Positions 55,302 to 64,000 of a stretch of DNA of 64,000 nt are shown here, in pieces; position 1 is the stretch's first letter, and the number at the start of each line of letters is the position of its first letter. Source of the stretch: Hepsetus odoe (Eukaryota; Chordata; Actinopteri; Characiformes; Hepsetidae); contig CM029383.1 of the NCBI GenBank assembly GCA_017165825.1, positions 3,052,633 to 3,116,632 on the forward strand. The letters are read 5' to 3'. Under the pieces are notes generated by a model. The model was given only the letters and a program-made list of their open reading frames with translations, was not told the origin of the DNA and ran no database searches. The position numbers were made by a program, and so were the translations under genes.

Positions 55302-58300
55302 CACTTCCTTTATCGTGAACATATGAATGCGTCAGAAGAGCTCAGGCAGTGGTCCATGGGAAGCTCGCAGCCCTCCCCTTCTCAAATTTCCCAAAGCTAA
55401 GGCCCAGCTAGTGTGAGCATATTAATATTCATATGGTCTTAGTTTTGCCTCTTAATCCCTGAGTGCGAGAGTCGGGAGGCCCTTTCCCTCTGATCTCTGA
55501 TCAGCAGGGGCCGAGGGCAGAGGGCTTGCCTCCATTCTCTCGCTGTAGGATGTGCTCTGAAAATCCTCAGAGGCCTTGGGCTCGACCTTCCAGACGTTCT
55601 TAACCCCTTCATCTCCCGTTCGCTTCTGGAAACTTTAAGGGACAAAGAGCTTTCCTTTCTTTTCTTTTTTTTGCTGCTGATATTTGCCTATTGCCGAGTG
55701 CATGAATAACGAGCTTGTGATAATGAGCCGGCTCACTCTTTCTCTGATCAAAACCTCTCTCGCTTGGTCTCTTGCACTTGCCCGGTCTCTCGACTCTCAG
55801 CTCATCCCTTTTGACATTCTGCTTTAAAATTCAGAACATGGAGTTGGCTGCAGATAAGGATGCATACATTTTGCACTCTTTTCTCCTGCTGCTTTCATGC
55901 TCCCTGGTTGTAGAGTTCTGTAGAGCACCACCAGCCCCCACTCTCTGCATTGATTAACCCGTTAAGTGTTTGTCTTTGTAATTGCGCAGCAATGAAGCCT
56001 CTGAGATGTGCAAGACATTCTCAGTCCTCATCTCAGAAGTCCTCCAGGATGTTCAGGCTGCCAGAGTTGCTCTTGGTATGTCCTCTACAGTGACTTCAGG
56101 ATTTGATATAGTTTTAAAGTGGAACTGAGTGGAGCTTAACGCTGAATTTTCCTGTTCTATGAAGAAAATGTAACATGAGTAATGAACTTTGGAGAAGGTG
56201 TTCTAGGTGATATTTACCCTCTCATATACCAGTGAGTACCAAAACCTTAGTTCTTTGGCTACACTCACCATGGAGAGGAAAGAGACTTGACTGATGCCAA
56301 ATTTTGCCATGCTATGTGGTGGTGGTGATTAATTTTTCATTAATTTCCTCCATAAAAGTCTAATTCTAGTTTAGGGATCTTCTCAAAAGTCAGCTAAGGT
56401 GGCCCCAGTAAAGGTTAGTGGAGGGATAAACAGAAGCATTCATAATAAGGATAGTTTTGAGGACAAAAAAATCCACTTCTTACATGCTAAATGTCAGCTA
56501 CTCTCAGGTCCTTCTGTTCCTGTGTTGCTCAGCACTTTACATGGTTTGCTCCTGCAGCTGGCCATGGGAACAGCTGACAAAACCTGAGCCCGGGAGGCCT
56601 GTGAGAAGCCTTGTCCTATCTGTCAGTGGGGACAACCAGGGGTCTTGGCCACTGCCTCTGTTTCTGCAGTTTGGAAGGGAGGAACAGCTGGAAGCACACA
56701 GTGTTCACATGCATGGAGAAGCTCTTTCCCCTCCTCACAAACCAATGCACTTTGGGAGTGCCTAAAATGTCCCAGTGCTGAGTTCTGATGGAAAACTGCC
56801 TGTTGAGGTTAGTGGGAGAGGAAGCCTTCCTGTTGAGGACAACTTTTGTAAATATAAGGCTCCTAAATGGTTCTTGGCCTATCGTTATTTTTTTAAAGCC
56901 CTTTTAGTTGAGAGAGAATTTTTACATTATGTGGAGATTAAAAAAAAATTTTTTTTTTTACTTTGAAAAGGTTCTTCTCTGAAGGTATTTTAAAAAGCTC
57001 CTTTTTTAGTCTTTAGAGAATCTGCAATGGTTCTTCTGTGGTGCCTCTTCAAAGAACCTTTTTTGGCACCTTTAATTTGTAAGATTTCTCTCTGACCATA
57101 GATCCTTCTCAGAAGCATTCTGTCCTTTCCAGAGATTCTAAAGAAAAACCTGAGCTTGCTCAATGGTTGGTTAAAAGAATGTTTCTCCCTGCCCTGGTGG
57201 ATTCAGTGGGGAGATTAGTTATTGTCTCAATGCAGCAAAGACGATAGAATGGATCTTTTGTGTGCGTGCCCTTTTTCTTCTTGGTGGTGGTGGTGGTGGG
57301 AACTAGCGGGCGTTTGCCTTCACTGTTTGCTCATTTTTATTTGTGTATGTTTTTGGCGCTGGGCTTTCGAACCAAACGGCTTGTATTGCGGAGGTTGGGA
57401 AAGATGATGGAGGAAAGGCTGGGGGGCCTCAAACATTGAGCCCTGCCAAGCCTCAAATGTGGCTCACTGGCTTCAAGAGCCTTTGAGCCTCCTAGAACAA
57501 AAAAAATGGCCGACCAGTCCTGCACAGTTGAGTGTGTTTTCATTTTTAAAAGCAGACAGGCACTGCCACTTGGGTTTCTTTTAAGCCCAACAAAGCTGAA
57601 AGCCATATGCCTTGAGGTTGATCAATGGCTGCAAGCTGCATGTTTATATGGCTTTCTTGCTTGAGCCTATTTTTAATTACCCTCCCGCCCCCAGCCGGTC
57701 GCCTGAAAGAGATTGTGTCTGACTCCCCTTGCTTATTTCTCCAGTAACCCCCCCCCCCCCAGTGCTTTTACCTTCCTGACAGACTGTAAATCTGTTTGGC
57801 AAAATCAGCTTTTCTGTGGATCAGCCTTTTGAGGTGGCTCTTGCTTTGCTCATATTAATTTGTGTACTTGCGTGCAAAATTGAACTAGACATATTTGGGT
57901 TACAGATTGTTGGGTGCTTGTGAGAATTGTTCTCTAAAGCCTGTTTGAGTTGTCCTTTCACATTCAGTGAAATGGCTCTAATGCATCATGTACCGCTCTC
58001 CAACCCCGCCCCCCCCCCAATCACTGTCCTCTCTTTCAGTCGTCTGTCTCAGCTTGGTCCAAAATACTTAAGTACTACTTGTTAAGTCTCCCTTCCAAGC
58101 TTGTGTCCTTGAGAAACTAACAGAGAGGAAAAGAGCCTTTTGAAATTCTGGGGGTTGAGTGTCTGTTTCTCTCCCTAGTTCTTTGGAGGCATTGTCCAGG
58201 GGCTTGGTGAGAACTTGGAGCTGGGCTCCCTGTTTGGGTGTGTGTGAGTGTGTGTGGTTTCTTATGGCTACTGCCAATCAGATGCGCCTTTAGCTGTAAG

Positions 58301-58786
58301 ATGACCACTTGTACCTCTGATAAACTCTGCAGTACGTCAGCAGATTTTGGAGCAGTGATAGCACCGGCACCAACAGCCCCTTCTCCTGATAACAGAATAG
58401 AATGAGGTCCTGGGCCAACTGCTGACTTCGATTCCCTCCCCTCCCCCTCCAATACCAGGTTGGGATGGGGGGTTGTGAAAACACAGTTTTAGCCCTTTTT
58501 TTTCCGCTGTTCAATTGCCAGGAGAGAAGCTAAATATGACTGCATCAGGAGAGGAGGTCTGGCCCACTGCGCTGTTCCTGCATATAGATCACTGTCTGAG
58601 GCGCTCGGATCTGCTGATGCATCAATATAATGTTCTTCCTCTGCTCTTCCCCATTTCGGCCCTCTGCCTCGATCTCCATCCAAGTGAGTTTCAGTAAAAC
58701 AAAGGGGTCTAAATCTCTCACCTCACATTTAACCAATTAGGCGGATTATAATCTCAGAGGTTATCATGTTTCAATTTAGGGGTTTT
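51926..58786 (+). other. zswim6 intron 1, later part
   Basis: No exon recognised. Exon 2 (FHLSGTVTE) was looked for and not found. Repeat-free, possibly regulatory blocks are 53200-53345, 53730-53880 and 55410-55750 (GCATATTAATATTCATATGG; CGAGTGCATGAATAACGAGC). Simple tracts: T-rich 54285-54330, (GT)n 55270-55299, (GGT)n 57283-57299, 13 C at 57748-57760 and 10 C at 58009-58018. The 153-codon frame at 53564-54025 has no recognisable domain. Confidence 0.5.
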
Positions 58787-58800
58787 GGTAAGTTTAAAGC

Positions 58801-59034
58801 GGGGCAGTGGTGGCCTAGTGGTTAGGGCGTTGGCCACATGATCGGCAGATCGGGGGTTCGAACCCCTTCCCAGTAGGTTGCCCTGAGGTACCTTGAGCAA
58901 GGTGCCGTCCCTGTCCCGCCCCTCCCTCCTCCCTGGCGACCTGTCCAGGGTGTGTCCCGCCCTGTGTGTGCTGGGTTGGACTCCAGCATGCCTCCGCGAC
59001 CCCGTTTGGGACAAGCGGCAGAAGATGGATGGAT
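58801..59034 (+). repeat. tRNA-derived SINE, type 2, inside zswim6 intron 1, perfect 14-bp TSD
   Basis: It has an intact head GGGGCAGTGGTGGCCTAGTG and a B-box in GGGGGTTCGAACCCC. The body has small deletions compared with the copy at 39158 (the TGCGATGGG stretch before CTGGCGACC is lost, and GACGGGGG is missing). The tail is (GGAT)3. The flanks are GGTAAGTTTAAAGC at 58787-58800 and 59035-59048. It is the only recognised transposon in 22 kb of intron. It lies in the same orientation as the gene. Confidence 0.93.
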
Positions 59035-59048
59035 GGTAAGTTTAAAGC

Positions 59049-59929
59049 AACTCACTGTACAGACATGTTCAGGGGCTGTATCCATCAAATGACCAGGCTG
59101 TTCGATTTCAACGGCTCCTTCAGGCTTCTTTTTTCCAGGCCTTGAGGGATGCAACAGGTCTTCACAACCCAGCCCAGCCTATCCCAAGATTTGTTGCATG
59201 CATGTGATGATTGTGTTTTGTTTTTGTTTTTTTAATGGGTTGAAATAGCAGAAGAACTATAAAAATATTTTTTAAGCGATTACTTCGTTAATAATAGGTG
59301 TGGCACAAGATACAAAAGTCTTCCATAAATCAGATCTCATTTTAGCTTTTTTCTAATAATTGCCCATTTGCACCCCAAAAAAACCCTGATATTTTGGGAA
59401 AATAAAAAAAAGCAAATGAATAGGCCTGAATTTAATATTATTAATATTAATACAAATTTTATTGCAATTATTATTCCAGATTTCAAGTCCAACTCCTGAT
59501 TTGCAGTTAGGACGCTTTGCTCTCTCTCTATTTTTTTGGAAACTGGAAATTAATGCAGGTTACCATGGTGCGGGAAGGGTCCCTTGTCCGGGTGCCTGTC
59601 TCTGGAGGAATTCTGGGAGTTGAAAGGTGTGGGCGCTCAAAGGCTCACTACGCTTGGCGTGTTTGGTTTGTGCCTGAACCTTGTGTCAAAGGCACCATGA
59701 CTGTGACCTAGCCAGCTGTCCCCTGGCTGATGAATGGCCAGAGCCTTTTAGCCCTATAGCTGTTGTTGCTGCATGACATGGGGCAAAGGGGAATTTTCCT
59801 AGCAGCTAAAACCAATAACTGGTCTAAACAAGGGCGCAGAGAAGCGGCTGCAGTATGCAGCTAATTAGTAGAACTTTGTTTTGAGCGCAGCTTGTTTCTG
59901 CAGGGTTGTTTAGACGGAGGTGGTGCGAA
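59049..59929 (+). other. zswim6 intron 1, no feature recognised
   Basis: A+T-rich around 59220-59480, then mixed. No exon. Confidence 0.45.
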
Positions 59930-60165
59930 ACTTTCCAAAGGCAGGTTCCTTTGAGGCCTCGAATCATTTTCTGTCAGCTGTGTTTAAGGAGAATAAAGTG
60001 AACAGTCATCACAAAAGGTTAAAAATCTGTCGCGCTCAGCCATTTATTAAAAGCGACTGGGTAACAACCGCAAACTGTAATCCATTATTCAGAGCGCCAT
60101 GCGAGAGAAAAGTGGCATTAAAGGCTGAAGCGCGAGGATGACTGTGTCTCCCATGATGTTTCAGT
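59930..60165. promoter_or_regulatory. Candidate conserved intronic element
   Basis: A dense, repeat-free block: CTGTCAGCTGTGTTT (MEIS/TGIF-like TGTCA overlapping E-box CAGCTG), AGCCATTTATTAAAAGCG (HOX-like), GTAACAACCGCAAACTG (RUNX-like AACCGCA) and GTAATCCATTATTCAG (OTX/homeodomain-like). It stands out from the A+T-rich flanks. The 73-codon frame over it is not a known protein. Confidence 0.4.
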
Positions 60166-60474
60166 CACATCAAAATTGAGATGGTTCGTTTTGAAGTGGA
60201 AATGAAAACTGCATCCAGTGTTTGGAGTAGTAACAGTTTGGTAAAACAGAAAAACCTCTTCTGAGCCACATTGAGGGTTGTGTTCAGTCATAATCCTCCC
60301 TTAGTCAGTGCGAGGGTAATAGCTGTAATTTTTTCTTTTTTTTTTTTTTGCAAAAGCCTCTATAACCTCTCTTTCTCATCAGTTTCAGGGCATCTCTTTT
60401 GAGAAAATGAAGGTTTGGCAACAATGAATGATTTTTATTTTGAATGACTGGGTGATGTCATGTCCTGCTTGTGG

Positions 60475-60522
<48 letters not shown>

Positions 60523-62554
60523 AATCCAGCCCTCGTATATGACCACTTTTACCGGAATGGAGTTTGTCAGCTAATCCTTTTCTTTTCCGAGAAAGTCTCA
60601 GGTCCCCCAGACTTTTACAGTCATGGTTCTGATCTCTGGATACCCATCAGATGAAATGCTCTCCACTGCTTAACCAAGATCAGATGTTTAGACTTGTAGG
60701 TTTCTGGCCATGGTTGATATACATACCCAGTTACAGTAATACTTAGTTGCGGGTGGAATTACTTGCTATAAAGAGAGGTTGTTAATTGGTAATGTCAGAC
60801 AGCTGGTAAAAAAATTGTCCCCACTCCCTTAAAGGCTCTTTTCTCCATGGAAACTGTGTTGGCCTGCATCACCCCAACATGCTTTGTGAGCTGCAGTCCA
60901 GACAATAATTTTTATATTCAAAAGACTAAAAGTTAGAACAAAATTAATTGTTCCACAAATAAAATGTAGGAACTAATTCCATTCTTTTTTTTTTTTTATT
61001 GACAAAGCTTCTGACCTTTTCTCATAATTAAGTTTGCAGTTTGGGCATTGTCCCTGGGAGCACTTGGCAGTGCACCGTCACATTCAGTTTAAGCTCTGGA
61101 CTGTCACCTGACACATCAGGCCAACAAGACAGTGAAGCAGTTCACTGGCCAAAAGCAAGAAGGCTGTCCGCCCCCGCCTCCACCTTTGACTTGGGCCATG
61201 GGACTGCTCTCCTGAAACATCCAGATAGACAGTTCTGTCCATGGCCAGATGGAGCTGTCTTCTATTTTATTTATTTTTCTTTTGTTTTGTTTTATTGCAA
61301 TTCTGTGTTGAAGCATTGGCCATAGGCCTTGGATCATTCTTGGCAGGGCTTAGAAGCGCTATAATGGTGACAATTAGACTCATAGTGTCACCGGAGGTCT
61401 CTTTGTGTGCTTGGAGGAGCTGGGCAGTAAAACAGCTTTGATTGTTTGATTGTTTGATTGCTTCACTCTGTCTGTGGCCACACACTGCTCCATCTGCACG
61501 TTCAGAGAGTCTTCTCACTGTATACACACTGGGGAAGATGGTTAATTGGTGCCTTGAAAAGTGCAAGATGTGCACAACCCCCTTACCCCTTTTTTTTTTT
61601 TTTTTTTTCTCTCCTCTTACTTTGTGGAGCATTTGGAGATTACTTGCGATGGGCCTTAATTGACCTAGTTGGGGGGTGGGGGTCCTTATTGACCTAATTT
61701 GCAGTGTGTGTACTCGCCTGCATGGTGGTTCCTCCCTCCCCCCAAGCTGCTCCTCCTCTCATTGTTGTCGTCTGCTAAGAGTTTCTCCTCTCCGATGTTA
61801 TTGGCTCTACGGCCATGGAGGCTCAGTGCATTTCTTTGTTACCCCTGGAGAGAGGTGCTAGAGGTGCCCATTGTTGTCCCATCTTAACTTTAAGAGTCAC
61901 TCTCTCGCATTCACTACTGCCTTCTGTGCATCCCCCCCCCCCCCCATTCCTTCCATTCCCCAGTTCTAGACCCTCCAGGGGCTTGGTTGTATGTCTAAAG
62001 AAGTGATTTGGTTCTCCATTGTGAAGCAAAGCTTACACCCACCTTCCAGTGCTCACCTCACCCTGTACATTCACAGAGGCACAATAACGGCTGGGAGGGG
62101 AGCCAGAATTGGTGTGGGGGTGAGACGGCAATATGGGGCTGCTTTTGTTGATAGGTTTGCAGTAAATGCCAGATCCTGGTACAGTGGTTTTAGAATCAGC
62201 TACTGCTGGTGTGAATGGGTCTTAAGACGACGCTCCATATGGTGCTTTGGACACTTTGCAGTTTTACACTCTCGGGCTCCTGGACTCACAATGAAAACAT
62301 CTTTCAGTTCTATCACCAGGATATGGGAATGCTTTGGTTAGTGAAATCGAGCAGAATTTTCCTTATCCAGGTCTTCAAAAAAGGTCATAGTAGCTTGATG
62401 CTACCATTGTTTGCGACGTCAGTGTTTTACCCTTGCATGTCTCTGAAGTAATTCATCAAGTGCACCTATGGACTAGTTATTAATATGGTACTCAGGCACT
62501 GCATTCTCTCTTGCCTTTATAGAAATGGAGACACACAGACCTATTTTGATGTAA
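60166..62554 (+). other. zswim6 intron 1, no exon recognised
   Basis: Simple tracts: T-rich 60330-60350, (GT)n 60480-60519, T-rich 60985-61000 and 61588-61610, and 14 C at 61932-61945. (TTGTTTGA)n-like TTGATTGTTTGATTGTTTGA lies at 61437-61460. Otherwise unremarkable. Confidence 0.5.
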
Positions 62555-62700
62555 GCAGCGCTCCACTATCAGGGCAATAATTCTGCCGAGTGTAATTTAC
62601 TGGCGGATCTATCATCTGTTGGGATGTCATTGAAATCTTATTTGCAAGACAGGCATTGATGGTTTACGTTTTCAAATGCATTACTTGCTGCCTTTTTTCC
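62555..62700. promoter_or_regulatory. Candidate conserved intronic element
   Basis: A compact block including GGGCAATAATTCTGCCGAG, GTGTAATTTACTGGCGG, GATCTATCATCTGTTGGG, TTGCAAGACAGGCATTGATGG and CAAATGCATTACTTGC. Homeodomain and GATA/E-box-like cores are close together. Function inferred from appearance only. Confidence 0.35.
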
Positions 62701-63545
62701 ACCCTGGAAAGCAGAATATAGGCTGTTGGGCTAAATGTACTATTGAGCAGGGTTAACCATCTTTTTCTGCACAGATGAGCAAAATGGTAACCAAAACTTG
62801 AAGCTCTTCCCTTAACGTTTGAGAGGTACTGATCATAATCTTAAAGATCCTTTTAGAAATTCCAGCATGGCTCAAAACTGAATAAGGATAAAAATGCAAA
62901 CATCTTTCTCATTGTTTCTATATATTCAACCCTCAGCTTACAAAATGGTCTTTTTGGAACAACGATTTGGTTTACTCACCCTTTGGGTTTGAAAGAGGTC
63001 AAAATATCCTCCCGTGAAAGTGTCTTGTCTGGTTGCTTTTCTGTTTGACATCAGGGTAAACAGGTTTGATGGGGATGAGTGTGTCTGCCGTGGCGGAGAT
63101 GCAGCCGGGTGATGGAGGGCTTTGACACTAATTCCAGAACGGTGTGGGATTCTGGAGTTGTGTCAACTGCGATTACATGTGAGGGCCCACACCATCAAAG
63201 GCCCTGTCTGCAGGCATTACACTGACAAAGCCGATTTTTTATTTTTTTTTTCGTGGGTCTTTCTAGAAGTATGGGGTTTTAAAGTGCTGTTGTCCAACAC
63301 AGATTGTCATAGAAATGCTTAGATTGGGAACAACCTGTTCAGGTCACTTATTGAAGTTTCTTTATTGGGATATGCTTTCTTTTTCTTTTCTTTTAAATGA
63401 TCATGGTTGTGTTTTAAGATTAGTTTAAAGAAGGGAATTTGAGATTGAAGACTTGTTTGAAAAATTATTTCCCCAAATTTAGACTTCAGTAGATTCAGTA
63501 TCAATCTTTTATCATCTATGAGTAAAGTATTAAATACACTTCTAC
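62701..63545 (+). other. zswim6 intron 1, no feature recognised
   Basis: Unique-looking. T-rich run at 63235-63252. Confidence 0.45.
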
Positions 63546-63592
63546 TATTTATTTATTTATTTATTTATTTATCTATCTATCTATCTATCTAT
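63546..63592. repeat. (TTTA)n then (TCTA)n microsatellite
   Basis: Tetranucleotide tract in which the TTTA unit changes to CTAT midway. Confidence 0.95.
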
Positions 63593-64000
63593 CCCCCTGG
63601 ATTGTTCTGGATTTACTTCATGTTTTTCCTTATTTGGACAAAACAGATAAACACCAGTCACAGAATTGCCCTCTGGTAGAGTATAGAATCTATTTCGTCA
63701 ATATGAGAACCTAAAAAAGTCCTAGAGAAACTTATTTGCATATCGAAAATCCCAGTTTCCTATTTTATTATTGCTACTCCAAGCTTCTGACGTCTGCCTA
63801 GAATAGCCAAGTAATTCCCATTTACCTTATGCCTTTGATCAAAGGAGCTCAATGATGGATGTTAAAAATAAGTCTATGATCCATATTCAATTTGGAGGCT
63901 TGCCTTCATCTTCCTCCCTGAGTTACGGGTGGTCCTCCCTCTGTGCTTATAAAATTGACTGGGGCGCAAAGAGTTAAAGGTTGATGGCTGCAGCGGCCGG
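63593..64000 (+). other. zswim6 intron 1 to window end
   Basis: No exon recognised. The sequence from 63840 on is repeat-free and could be part of another regulatory element cut by the window edge. Confidence 0.4.

Noticed and set aside
41857..64000. Exon 2 of zswim6
   Set aside because: The expected start (FHLSGT after an AG acceptor) was looked for on the + strand and not seen. The exon is presumed to lie beyond the window.

Overview
The window looks like nuclear DNA from a teleost fish. It is A+T-rich and almost entirely non-coding. It is dense in dinucleotide microsatellites and carries repeats typical of fish genomes: tRNA-derived SINEs, Tc1/mariner transposons and MITE-like derivatives, a CR1/L2-type LINE and an RTE-like LINE. 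No bacterial-style operons, CRISPR array or viral genes were seen. An ostariophysan host (catfish, characin or knifefish type) is a guess from the style of the SINEs, not a firm call.

One protein-coding gene is recognisable: the first coding exon of zswim6 (zinc finger SWIM-type containing 6) on the + strand at 41418-41856. It sits at the start of a CpG-rich block and ends in a GTGAGT splice donor. Exon 2 was not found, so 41857-64000 is read as the 5' part of a very long intron 1 (more than 22 kb).

Region by region: 1-41 kb is intergenic DNA upstream of zswim6. It is crowded with transposon relics, including SINEs of four types, a 5'-truncated RTE-like LINE with a perfect 19-bp target duplication, a Tc1 transposon inserted into an older Tc1/mariner relic, two long-inverted-repeat Tc1-type elements, and a 1.5-kb CR1/L2 3' end with reverse transcriptase. 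Between these lie repeat-poor blocks that look like candidate conserved non-coding elements (about 17.3-17.6, 18.9-19.2, 20.9-21.5 and 29.9-31.2 kb). At 13.9-14.5 kb there is an unusual array of CCAATCA boxes on a 30-bp period, followed by a tandem pair of octamer/ATTGG modules. From 40.3 to 41.4 kb G+C rises and promoter-type motifs appear. Intron 1 (41.9-64 kb) is nearly free of recognised transposons, with one SINE at 58.8 kb, and holds several stretches that look regulatory.

I found no novel multigene system. The observations most worth following are the phased CCAAT/octamer array, the nested transposons, the young SINE insertion inside zswim6, the contrast in transposon content across the zswim6 promoter, and the candidate enhancers.
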